Source: Styela clava
Lineage: Eukaryota > Chordata > Ascidiacea > Stolidobranchia > Styelidae
Assembly: GCF_964204865.1 (NCBI RefSeq)
Contig: NC_135258.1
Location: 6,625,001-6,689,000 of the forward strand
Direction of reading: 5' to 3'
Length of the DNA: 64,000 nucleotides
Below the pieces are notes generated by a model, which saw only the letters and a program-made list of their open reading frames with translations, had not been told where the DNA came from and did not search any database. The position numbers and the translations under genes are program-made. Below, piece after piece: positions 1 to 10,478 of the stretch (position 1 is the first letter of the stretch; each line of letters begins with the position of its first letter).

Positions 1-45
1 TAAATTCGAATTCCTTCTTTAAGTACATTGTTGAAGATTATGATA

Positions 46-425
46 GCGATTGAAATAGAACAAGAGAGCAATCCTCAAATATATGGACGCGTAGACCAAA
101 GCAAGCAGTATTCTACCTTAGCTTTAACGGTACCGTAGCAAGAATTTGCAGAATCAAAACGGACAGCAAGTCATCACCCGGACTAAAAACCGTGTGTGTT
201 CCTATGAATAAAAATAATAATGCCAAATTTTGAATGAAATATCAGATTTCATAAAATTTATACGAAATTTAGTAATAAATAAAAGTAATACCCTTCTAGA
301 GAAAATTCCATCTTTAACATGAAAAATGATTTTTATCGATAAAATTCTGTGTCAAAGAACAACAACAACATAATAACAAAACGATCCATAGGTCCCATAC
401 GTGTCTCTTTAATGACAAAATTGTT
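46..425 (+). repeat. Interspersed repeat family R1, copy 1
   Basis: This stretch opens with an AACAAGAGAGC-type end followed by a CTCAAATATATGGAC motif and closes with an AACGATC...ACGTGTC motif. The same two ends recur at 10629-10870 and, inverted, at 36465-37925, and a single end-like fragment (CGAGAGCATTGCTCAAATATG) lies near 856-880. No coding capacity or clean target duplication was seen, so the transposon class is unknown. It sits directly upstream of the isolated plus-strand exon of remnant A. Confidence 0.6.
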
Positions 426-492
426 TATCATTTAGGAGAGCTAAGTGTTTCATCAGATCAATATCGATCTTTGAGATTACTTTTTTATTTAG

Positions 493-1115
493 ACTTTTTT
501 GTCAATTTTCATGAAGAAAATGAACGCCAGATCACGAGATGAGACTTTTTATGATCTACTGGGATTTTTCATAAGTCTAACAGATGAAACTCCCTCAACG
601 TGTAGAAACATTGTTGATGCGGGTGGGCTAACTATATTTGCTGAATTACTTGAGGTATGTCCTTACGTTTGCAGAAATAATATGGCGTACAAGATAACAA
701 AATAAAACCTCATTTTGACCATTTCTTTCGGGATGTGATATATTGCCGAAGCTAAACCGAACCAGAAAAATCCCTACGTTTCCAATAAATAGGCTACGGT
801 TTGGTAAAGGTCATTTTAAAAATGTAGAAATCAAAATTATATCTTTAATTCAACACGAGAGCATTGCTCAAATATGTGGTCACGAAGACCAAAACAAAAT
901 AATTATCAACAATTTCCCCCCTCCGGTGCGGAAAACTTTCGACTTTCGCAGCACAAGAAATTATAGTTTGCTGACTAACCGCCAAATCAGAGTTTATTCT
1001 TTAATTTGTAGATGTGTAATTCGTACACTTAAACTTTCATAGCCGATTTTTTTTCCATTTTTCACAGAATAAAGAACTCAGTTTTAAAGGCCAAGCTAAT
1101 GTGGTATTGAATTTG
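493..1115 (+). pseudogene. Remnant A: two exons of a RING-ZYG11-like gene
   Basis: Two exons match exons 7 and 8 of the minus-strand array genes, but on the opposite strand. Exon 7 (493-654, 54 codons, phase 0) follows an AG acceptor, ends before GTATGT and contains the family motif SLTDETPSTC. Exon 8 (1068-1115, 16 codons against 14 in the other genes) follows CACAG and ends in ATTTG before GTAATG. Neither carries a stop. No later exons (9-12) are visible to the right, where transposons begin, and exon 6 is not seen in 1-490, which is mostly repeat R1. It is best read as a broken inverted paralogue. Part of the gene could lie outside the window to the left, so the upstream end is unresolved. 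Confidence 0.7.
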
Positions 1116-1225
1116 GTAATGTAATGAATATCATAATTTATTTTGCATCTTATCTTTATAATCCAGGTCTTTGCAAGCAGGTATCATCTTAGATTTGTGA
1201 AAATGAACGAGCGCCCTTTACACCA

Positions 1226-1260
1226 GGGATGTCCAACCCGCGGCCCTCATATAAATACGG
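1226..1260. mobile_element. hAT-like terminal fragment
   Basis: The sequence CAGGGATGTCCAACCCGCGG looks like a hAT terminal repeat (CAGNG start, GC-rich subterminal). No matching opposite end was found, so this is a solo or truncated end. It lies just downstream of remnant A and may mark where that gene was cut. Confidence 0.35.
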
Positions 1261-1424
1261 ATATATAAACATATTTAACATAAAAAGTTCCTGGTATGAT
1301 ATCAAATCTTACTAGAATTTAGGCTAAAATTTCACGCGACTCCGCCATAAGAAGCGTTGTTAAGCGCCACACAACACAACGTGGTTTTACAGAGGGTCAC
1401 TCAAGCGTGCTCATCTGTGGCGAT

Positions 1425-2116
1425 TAGGGCTGGGAATGGTTAACCGGTTAATCCGTTAACCGATTTTAGATGGTTAACAGTTACGATTTGATTTAAACTG
1501 ACATCTCAGGTACAAATCGTCTTTACAATGTACAACTTCTTCAAAAATGATTACGTCATCTAAAATTTATCTCATGTGGCATTTAATTCAAAAGTATATC
1601 ACTAACTGTATCGATAAGGACCCAATAATTGTGAGAAATAAATAATAATTAAAGTATCAAGATTGCTGATTATGAAAATTTGACAATGATAATTTCAGAA
1701 TCAGTGTTAGGTCGAGATACATTATTCACGATTTTATTGAAAAATCGTTTATTTAATGTCATAATGTAAGTGCAGTTGATGCTGTTCTTCCTTGTGATAT
1801 CTCAAGGTAGAATCTGCACATCGGGCACTGAAAATTTGTCTCATAAATGGCATTTAATAGCAGGTTCGGGTTTTACTAAAATTTTTCCACATGTCCAAAC
1901 CACTCTTGTAGCAGAGCGATCATGAAACTACCTCGATTCGTGAATAATTTTGAGCGATACCGGAATATGATCACGCAAAAATACTTTGGAACCATTGTGA
2001 CGTTACAAGCTTAAATTACAAATTATTGCGTGAAACGCCACGCTGCGGTTAACCGGTTAACCGTTAATTTTACCCGGTTAACGGTTAAAGTGTTTTCCCT
2101 GAAATTCCCAGTCTTA
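1425..2116. mobile_element. hAT-type MITE, TAGGGCTGGGAAT family, copy 1
   Basis: The 692-bp element begins TAGGGCTGGGAAT and ends ATTCCCAGTCTTA, which are near-perfect inverted termini. It is flanked by a perfect 8-bp duplication gtggcgat (1417-1424 and 2117-2124). Next to each end are clusters of the GGTTAACCGGTTAA palindromic motif. A second copy in the opposite orientation is at 53877-54555. There is no transposase reading frame. The 8-bp duplication is typical of the hAT superfamily. Confidence 0.9.
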
Positions 2117-2124
2117 GTGGCGAT

Positions 2125-4169
2125 ACAATGAGTTTTCTACCCCTTGTGAAGTCATCAAGGTTGAAGTCATATACCGGTACTGTGTTTTATCGCTTGTTGT
2201 TGAGGGAAACCCGTGTAACTCCGGAAATTTCTCCCGATGTTAAATTCGCGGACACGCTTCCTGCGTTTTTCTGTGTTCTGACGGCGCTGTCTCGCGTCAA
2301 GATTAAGTGAGTGACTTATAAATATTCAAGTTAGTTGTGCACATGGAATATTACACAATAAACTTGACTATAGAACTGATAGAATTCAGATTACAAAACA
2401 AAATAGAGGAACAATCAATTGAGTGGGAAGGCCCTAGCACCGGTTCAGCACTCGGAAGCACATTGACAGTAAGATTTTAAATTCACTTCAAAGCTCCCAT
2501 GAGTAGATGTAGTCTAGTGGAGAGCCGCTTTGTGCTACGATTGTTCAGCATAAAAAAGAGTAAGTTGTAAATGTTCTTATGGGTACCCAATACAGTAATG
2601 ATTTGTCAAGGAATGTAAATTTTGATAGGATATATGTGTATTTTCGGATCATAAAAAAGTTGCAGTGTGAGGATTTATGCTGTGTGATCAAAGCAGTAAG
2701 GCAGTGATGGGTGATTGAAATTGTGACGTCTGTACGAAAAACATAAATTAAACACACATATTTTAACTTCAATTAATCAGTGTTTTATAATGGAGTTCTA
2801 CTGATCTTGATAATTTTTTCCCAGACTCGTTCTGTTATTGTATACAAAGTCACCAGCTGCATATTACAACATAAGAGGTGTTTTACGTTGGCCATGATAA
2901 TCCATTTTGCTTGATTTCAGGCTGTTACTAATAACTTTTTTCACATAAATTGGATACCTATTATTGCTATATATATTTATAATTTTAGATGTGCCAAAAA
3001 GTTTTGAATTATTTTGTTGAATGTTTTTAAATTATTGATTTGTGATCAATAGCAATAACCTTTTTGCTACTGCAAAAACCACCACATTGAATGCATTAAT
3101 ATTTCTCCTGGAACCGTTACATTTAATTAATTCCAATTTGTTTTGTGGAGTATTCACATTCTTGTTTCAAATATTACTTTGTCAAAGTGGCTGTTATATT
3201 TATATATATATATAAACACATACATGCTTAGATGGTAGACAAGGTTCAATTGTTGAGGCAATTCATTTCAAAATACCGTAACTAAAATATAAATTTTTGC
3301 CGACGGCTCGAAACCCGCTTTTGAAGAATGATTTGCTGTCACCAGATGGGGATTTGGCATGGAAGCACATCTAGAGGGAATTTATGAACATATGTCTGAA
3401 AAAACATTTGAAACAGTCATGTAAACTAACAGACCAACATGTTTAACTCAATAGATTGATAAAAATGTCTGTTAAATATTAAGCACAGGTATAGCACAAA
3501 GAATTGTTTTGGATATTAATTCATTTGTATTTTCTTATTATATCCCCTATTGAGCATTTAATTACTTGGTTCATGATAGTTATTTCTAAAATTACCAACA
3601 GTATTCAGGTCATTAATAACAGAGGAACCGGGGAAATTTTTCTTTGTAGGTTCTTCCTGCATCTGTTGCTAGGATTTCGGAAATATCTGAATTTGAAGCA
3701 ACTGCCTGCAAGTTTTGCAAACTGCCGAATATCTTTTTAGACATATGCAACAGCACTACTGACGTGGCTTCCCTCAAAAACGGAAATCTACTTCCTCTTT
3801 ACACACTGTTAGTCTACAACAGGTGATTATCTCAAGGATTTTTTAACAAAATAAATGCTATACAGCTGCATGCAACACATTTTGTGCTCATATTTAAAAA
3901 AACAACAACATTTTATTGCTTCTCCAGCGTATGAAGGGCTCCAAATACTGGTACCTCCAACATGTGATATACCATATTAGACCAAAAATCTGTCAGATCC
4001 CCCTTTAAGTGTAAAATAAAAGTCTTCCATATTGTTTTATTATATCATACATATAAAATTTTTGTGGCTTGAAACACTTTTTAGAGTTAGACCATCGAGA
4101 CTAACATTTGTCGGCTTCTTATCAGACCTGCTAGGTGTTTTGGTCTAACTTGTCAATTGAAAATTTCAG
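2125..4169. other. No gene recognised
   Basis: About 2 kb without a supported gene. Short open frames (for example 2128-2310 and 3504-3740) have no recognisable family motifs or splice context. Host or older repeat sequence resumes after the MITE with the duplicated gtggcgat. Confidence 0.5.
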
Positions 4170-4186
4170 CCCCCCCCCCCCCCCCC
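4170..4186. repeat. Poly-C tract
   Basis: An uninterrupted run of 17 cytosines, unusual in this AT-rich sequence. It lies just left of a hAT-derived repeat. Confidence 0.95.
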
Positions 4187-4197
4187 TTCAAAATCTT

Positions 4198-4685
4198 CAG
4201 CTATGTCCGTAAAGAAGGCTACGGCCCGCGGGCCGGATGCGAGTAATAGAATCCGGCCCGCGACGGTTCACCGAATTATAGTAACAAAACAGCAGTTTTG
4301 ACGATTAGTTTCCTTAACGTAACAGAAATTATTGAGACACGTGTAGATTAAATTATATTATATCCTAACAAGTATAAAAATCACAATTACTCGTTCAATG
4401 AGCCTATAATTTAATGATAGATCGACAAATGGCAACGAAACGCAGAAGTTAATGCTGAGTGCAAAGGGTTCAATGGCGCCGAAAATATTCAATTGGAATT
4501 TATTAAAATGCAGTGCAATGAGAAAATAAATTTATATTCTATTCGAGAAATGTATAACTGCTCGATTTTTTTTTATAAAGAGTATCATCTGTTCGGTTTT
4601 CAATTTTCTAAAAATATGTGCGGCCCACCAATGACTTGCAACCCTTAATTATGGCCCGCGAACGACAGAGGATTACCGACCCCTG
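4198..4685 (+). mobile_element. Deleted ZBED/GTF2IRD2-type hAT copy 1
   Basis: The copy ends in GATTACCGACCCCTG, the inverse of the CAGGGGTCGG terminus seen in related copies at 23386 and 57209. Internally near 4428 it carries a translation-start region like that of GTF2IRD2-type BED-finger transposases (ATGGCAACGAAACGCAG..., then GATGCTGAGTGC in the relative), but it is short and out of frame. It is an internal-deletion derivative. The left terminus is degraded. Confidence 0.6.
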
Positions 4686-4791
4686 CCGTAGGGCCTCACT
4701 CTAAATATTGAATGAATCGCCAAAAGATTTTCAGTTTACAAGATGCATGGTTTGCAGGTCGCGGGGCTGAGAATCCATCGGTGCTCCAGTT

Positions 4792-7197
4792 CAGTGGTCG
4801 GCAACCTTTTTTGGGTGACGGACCGGTAAAGCCTGACAAAAATTTTGGCGGACCACCTTTACAAAACTGAACTAAGCTTATGTAATAAATTACACGCGAT
4901 AGAAAATTTACATTGACAATATATTGAAAAACATAGGCGTTGCTATTCAATGCGAGATCTGCATTTGTTTGCTGGCCATTAACTGTTTCCAATTTGGAGA
5001 TATGGTCGACAGTGACACACGTAACGTGTTTCTTACATCCAGTCTACTTCGATATTTCGTTTTTGTAGTTGTCAATATTGAAAATCCGGCCTCACATAAA
5101 TACGATGTCGGAAAAGGTAGCAATTCCTGTAAAGCTTCTGTAGCTACGTCTGGGTATTCATTTAAGAGTTTTGACCAAAAGACTGGCAAAGTAGATATCG
5201 CAAAGACGCTTTTCAACTCATTATCATTTGAAATTTCAATCAACTGCTCTATAGAAGAAACTTCCATCGTCGTTTCGTTAGGTTTATTTACAAATGGATT
5301 TCGTATCCATTCTTTTAAAATTCTTGGGTCGTTTGCGCTAGGGAAGTAGCGTTCAAACGCCTTTGAAAGCATATCCAAGTGGTTACTCACGATAATACTA
5401 ACGGTCTCATGCGGTGCGGAATCTCCCAATTGTTCTGTAAGTGTATGAAACATGTCAAATATCCCCATATCAACCCGCCTTTTTTCAAAAATTCAATTTG
5501 TCTTTGAAAGCAGAAACTTTATCTGCTCACACAAAGACTGTAGTCATTTTAACTTGAAGTGACAGATTAAGATCGTTAAGCAAGCTAAATATGTCGCACA
5601 AGTATGCAAGTTTTTGCAGCCACTGTTTATCATTGAACTGTTCAGCAAACTGAGACCGTTTCTCCATTAAAAATGTTCTTAACGGCAGACGTAGATCAAA
5701 GTCACGGTTTAACGATTTTCCTCTGGATAACCACCTAATTTCTGTGTGCAGCAAAAGGTTTCTATGTTCTGCTTCCATATCTTCGCAAAGCTGTGCAAAC
5801 AATCGGGAGTTCAAAGAATGTGCCCTGATGAAATTATTAACTTTAACGACATGATTCATTACTTCGTTAAGTTCAGGTGACATCTTTTTGCTGGCCAACA
5901 TTTCTCCGTGAATAACACAATGCGTTGAATTGCAGTTAGGTGCGACCTCTTTGTTACGAGTTACCAATCCAGACAACCTCCCAATCATAGCTGCAGCCCC
6001 ATCTGTGCATACTCCGACACAATTATTCCAATTTAATTTTCCTGAAATGTAATCATTCAGAAATTTGAATAATTCAGCTGCTGTAGTTTTGGTCGGCAAT
6101 AATAAAAGGCATAACATATCCTCGTGTATATCTTCCTGGTAAAGATATCTCACGTAAACAAGAAAATTTGCATTATCGCTGATATCAATCGACTCATCAC
6201 ATTGAAGAGCAAACCATGGGGACTTATTAATGCGTTCTATCAATTCAGATTCAATGTACTCGGCTATATCTTCGACGCGTCTGCTAACAGTGCGGGCTGA
6301 TAAGGGAACTTGTGCAATTTTCTTTGCTGCAGCCTCACTAACAACTTCGCGGCAAATATCTTTACAGGTGGGCAAAATAAGTTGTTCTCCGATTGTAAAT
6401 GGTTTGTTCGATTTTGCTATTCGACTGGCCACGAGATATGATGCCATAAGCACATCAGAACTGGACGTCGAGCTGACCCTCATTAACTTCATTTCTTCCT
6501 CATAATATTGTTCCCGTCTCTGAAAAAACTCCAGTGGTTTATCTTTAAATCCTACGTGCTTTGACTCCAAATGTCGAAGAAGTTTCGAAGGCTTCATCGC
6601 CTCATTTGAGAGCTTAGTATGACAAAGGACGCAAACTGTACTAATTTCGTTGTTGTCATCTACCGCTATAAATCCATATTGCAAATACAATTCACTGTAC
6701 TTGCGCTTGAAGGACTTTTTTTCGTGGCGGATGATGTTCCCGGTATATCTACACTCTCAGTTTCGTTAGATATTGGGCCACAGTCATTCAAGAATTGCGT
6801 TATGGACGTTTGTTTAGCCATAATTAATTTTATTACAAGTGCTAACTTTATGTGTGCTAACTAGTTACGACCGGTTAGCTGCGAGCCAGTAGTCACGTTG
6901 TTTGAGAGATCTTACCTGGACTGAAGTGAGATGTTCTTATAAAGACGTAATTGACGCAGCATTATTACGACATACTGACATGGTAATTATTTGTGAAGTC
7001 AGAAATGCTATTCAGATGCGTTGTGTTTGTCTGATTTTCTGTTTGGTGCTGTTTATTAGTCAGAAGGTTCTAGCTATAATCTAGATTGTGGAGGTATTAT
7101 TACGACCTTGTCTGTTTTTGTGTCACCTTGCCGCGGACCGGTCGTAACTTTTCCGCGGACCGGCGATGGGCCGCGGCCCGGTGGTTGCCGACCTCGG
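4792..7197 (-). mobile_element. Complete hAT transposon with 8-bp target duplication
   Basis: The element starts CAGTGGTCGGCAACC and ends GGTTGCCGACCTCGG. It is bounded by a perfect 8-bp duplication ctccagtt at 4784-4791 and 7198-7205. GC-rich subterminal blocks (ggaccggt and ccgcggaccgg) lie inside both ends. At 2406 bp it is the length of an autonomous hAT element and holds a transposase on the minus strand, which is broken (see next entry). The last four bases of the right terminus have diverged. Confidence 0.92.
4947..6821 (-). pseudogene. hAT transposase, SCAND3/ZBED5-like, decayed
   Basis: A BED zinc finger is visible near the N-terminus (VCVLCHTKL...LLRHLESKH), followed by the transposase core (FALQCDESIDIS, CVGVCTDGAAAMIG, THCVIHGEMLASK, TEIRWLSRGK) and the C-terminal hAT dimerisation region (CEAGFSILTTTKTKYRSRL). 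The likely start is the ATG at 6821 (MAKQTSITQFLND). Translation is interrupted by a one-base shift in an A-run near 6717-6723, by TGA codons near 5525 and 5490, and by another shift near 5480. Frames on either side still align with the family, so damage is fairly recent. The gene lies wholly inside the transposon bounded by ctccagtt repeats. Confidence 0.9.
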
Positions 7198-7345
7198 CTC
7201 CAGTTGATTGAAAAGCAGCAGAAGAAAAAAAATATGTAGCAATGTCCACGTGTTAGCTCAATAACTCGATATTTAGTATCTAATCACATTGATAATTAAA
7301 ATAATAATTTGTATTTCTATGGATTATTGAAAAAGAAACTTGTGT

Positions 7346-7570
7346 CCCCCAGAAATACGTGTACCAAGATGACGGTCAACGGAACATAGTATGTGTACCA
7401 GGTTAGGCCATATTTTACGGTACAAATACTACAAAACTCACTTGGTTAGTCCCTGAACTCGTAATAGAACTGAAATAAGGAAAATTGGAATAAAATTAAG
7501 GCCTAACCCTAACGTGGTACACATATTACGTTCCGGTGTCCTCATTTCTTGGTACGCATACTTACGTACG
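7346..7570. mobile_element. R3 MITE, copy 1
   Basis: This belongs to a family with long inverted termini built on GGTRCTCCNGAAGTATGTG plus TACCAAGATGG. Here the left arm reads AATACGTGTACCAAGATG and the right arm TTGGTACGCATACTTACG. The centre carries GGCCTAACCCTAACGTGG and CTCGTAATAGAACT, shared by all full-length copies. Other copies lie at 12926, 31105, 46836, 48461 and 56794. Confidence 0.75.
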
Positions 7571-9350
7571 AAAACTTGACTGTAATCACATATTTCTGAA
7601 TCTTCGTTTTAGCTGCTGTGTTTCTTCAATTGTTTTCGTATTCCATAAGTCCTATTGTCCATCTTGTTGTTATTATTTTAGCTGCAGTACTTTGCGTATA
7701 CATTCGCTCTAATTTTTGTAAATTTTTTGAATACTTTTTCAAGTAGTGTTGTTACATCTTGACATTCAGTTACATTGTTGAATAGGTATTCGCTCATGAA
7801 TGATTTGAAAATATTTTTCATTTATATCAAGTGTCGGATTTTCAATGATGTGATGATGGAATTAAATTTCAGCTGCTTGCATGTATTGTGATAGCCCTTG
7901 TATAATCATTGACTCTTGAAAAAGTTATTTATAGATTGGTTTGATTAATTTCTTGAGCAGAGCCTTGTGTGTCTGGGTTGCATTGTAAACAGAAATTGCT
8001 GCTCTACCTGTGGATTCCAGATTATTGTCACATTCACAAATGCTGCAGTGCCCAAATCACAGGCCCTTTCGTCGTTTGACGCCGTTGAATTATTTTTCAT
8101 AATCATCACAGCAAATGTTTTCACGTTTACTCATTTTATCTCTTATGAAGTTCCAGATCTAAACTAAATTCAAAGTTTAATTTACCGATATATTTATTCA
8201 TAAGGTTAAAAATCAGGACACACGTCAAAATAAGGATGTTTTTTAGAAAAAGGACAAAAATAATTCCTAAGACAAAGACCTTCAAAATAAGGACAAATTC
8301 TAAAAATAAGGACGTTATGGCAGCCCTGATTATAGGTCAAGTAGAGAAAAAACTTCTGTAAAAGCTACAATACTTGAGATGGAGTGAGACCAACAGGCTG
8401 TGCTACTAAGCGTTTTTTTATATATATAAAGTGCAAAGTATTCATTTTTGTCACCGCTTTACCTACATCTGACTGACATTTTTTGCAATGCATCGCATTT
8501 TTGATGACTTGCTTTCCTTCCACAAGGAAGTTGCACATCATCTTGATCATTTGCAGGACAGACTGTGTCTTCATGTTCAAAATTATTTGTTCATTTTTAT
8601 CAAATTCTCCACGTCCTTCAGCAAATATTTCGATCAGTCATTAATGAACAGGGCGACTTTGCGAGCTGTGATGCAGGAGCGTCGTCGTCGTTAAGCAAAT
8701 TGTCAGAATCTAACCGACCGTGACGCCCGCCACTTAGAGCTGCAAAAAAAACGCCTTTGTTTGTTTATTATACGGCGAGCGGAGTTGGACATCTAGTAGT
8801 AGTATGTATTTACGGTTGTACACATTGACTTTTGGATTGACAGATATTTGTAAGACATTGTTTATGCCTTTGTGTTTGTATAAATTTAAGCTTGAATCAA
8901 ATAATGTAGACGCCATTTTTTCTTTATGTCAGCTTTAGTTCCATGAAATATCGGTTCTGGATAAGCTACGATGGACTAGAATAAAATCGGCTGCTTGTTT
9001 TTTGCACTGTCAACGGATTTAATATTTTGAATGTAACCATTCACAAGATGAAGTATGTTCTTAAAAGTATCACTTGGCCCACACTCGCATGACTCGTTCT
9101 ATTTGTCTCACTTGTGTGTGGTATATATGGTACGAATAGCTGCAATGCTGTTAAGATATTCTTAATATGATACTGAGAAGGTGGGAATATATTTGAGAGT
9201 GCATTCGATCTAATTATGACAACACATCCCTATCCGCATCTAGCTTACAGTGTAGGTATATTAACCTGCAAAGTATGAAGTAAGAGCGCCGCAGAAAGTT
9301 GTTTTTTCAAATGACGTATGGAATATACCAAAGTACTATATAAAAGATAA
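7571..9350. other. No gene recognised; degenerate AAGGAC-rich repeat at 8208-8330
   Basis: Between 8208 and 8330 the motif AAGGAC(A/G) recurs about five times, giving an imperfect simple repeat. The remainder contains no supported gene. One cysteine-containing open frame (8365-8580, minus) is discussed among the rejected items. Confidence 0.4.
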
Positions 9351-9479
9351 TGTGAATTCCGCAAATTTTTTCCCGTCATTTTTTTGACCAGATTTAGTCT
9401 ATTCGTTCGCAGCAATTTTCAATAATCTCTGGAATCTTTCGCGAAATTCACAAAGTATCCACATGCCCGCATGTTGAAG

Positions 9480-10478
9480 TTGGAAACGTTCATTATAAAT
9501 TGCTCACAGTACACTCATATGTTTATCAAAGTGACACTTTACAAGTACGTCTAACCCAAATTACTCCTCAACAAGATTAAATTCCTACAACGATTAACGA
9601 GAAGCAACAGTTTTCAATCATTTAGTTGTTTGTTATTTGATATATTTTCAAACCTATGAAGTAGTCTTTTCTACGCAATATATAAGTATAGAGTACTTCT
9701 TTATTGATCTACATTTAAATATATCATAAGAACATTATCTAATGTTTAAATTTCTTCCTGATTTCTCATTATAAAACGTCTAACTGCTAGAACAGCATTG
9801 CATCAAAATATTAGAGGGGAAATTCCTAATTTAAAAAAATAACATGGCAACTTATTATATTGTATCGCAACTTATTGACCTGTTTCCCTTCACTACACTA
9901 GACGCTTGTAATCTAACCGAAACTCATCAACCTCAAATATACCAGATAAAGCATGACACATAATATAAAATGATATAAGGATATTTAACTTTTAATTGCG
10001 TTAGATATATAATCATAAATTATATAATCGGTTATGCATAGAAGAGAATTCAGAGAAAGTTATGTTTCAAACAATTATTTTCAACTGTCATCTCTGTACA
10101 AATGGTTTTCAACCAGTGTTCCGCCAGTATAATCCGGTGTCCGCAAGTTTATTTTCAAATTCAGGAGTTTATATTATGATATTTATATATATACCTATAT
10201 TCAAATACTTATTAGATTTGTTGTTGAACTCGCTACACTTCACATATCATTTTTTGCTAGTATTTGGTTCATTTTATATATATATTTATATTTTATACAA
10301 TTCAGACAATTAAATTATTATACAGGGGTTCCTCGGGCGCATGTAATGTTTCATTGAAGTTTCTGCTCCACCAAACAGATTGAAAACCACTGTACATCAT
10401 TGCATTAATCAACGGGCGTTTATAAGCCGCAAAGTAGTTATTGATTTTTCGTGTTTGGTCGTCGAATTCTTTTTTTAA
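9480..10478. repeat. 3' flank of unit B, part of the tandem duplication
   Basis: Sequence here matches the 3' flanks of units D (31005-32098) and E (42950-43760). Shared words include TACTCCTCAACAAGATTAA, CAACAGTTTTCAATCA and AGAGAATTCAGAGAAAG. The duplicated unit therefore extends about 1 kb past the stop codon of gene B. Confidence 0.75.
10100..10392. mobile_element. hAT-like MITE in 3' flank of B (CAGTGGTTTTCAACC family)
   Basis: The ends TGGTTTTCAACC and TTGAAAACCACTG are inverted. Orthologous copies lie in the flanks of D (about 31769-32025) and E (about 43402-43674), so the insertion predates those duplications. A CAGGGGTTCC block lies inside the element. The target duplication is not clean. 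Confidence 0.6.

Noticed and set aside
4924-5349. 141-codon plus-strand frame
   Set aside because: It is the antisense shadow of the hAT transposase C-terminal region.
8365-8580. Minus-strand frame with CKKCQSDVG and a possible GT donor after it
   Set aside because: One pair of cysteines and a chance donor are not enough. No family recognised, no paralogous copy, no neighbouring exon.
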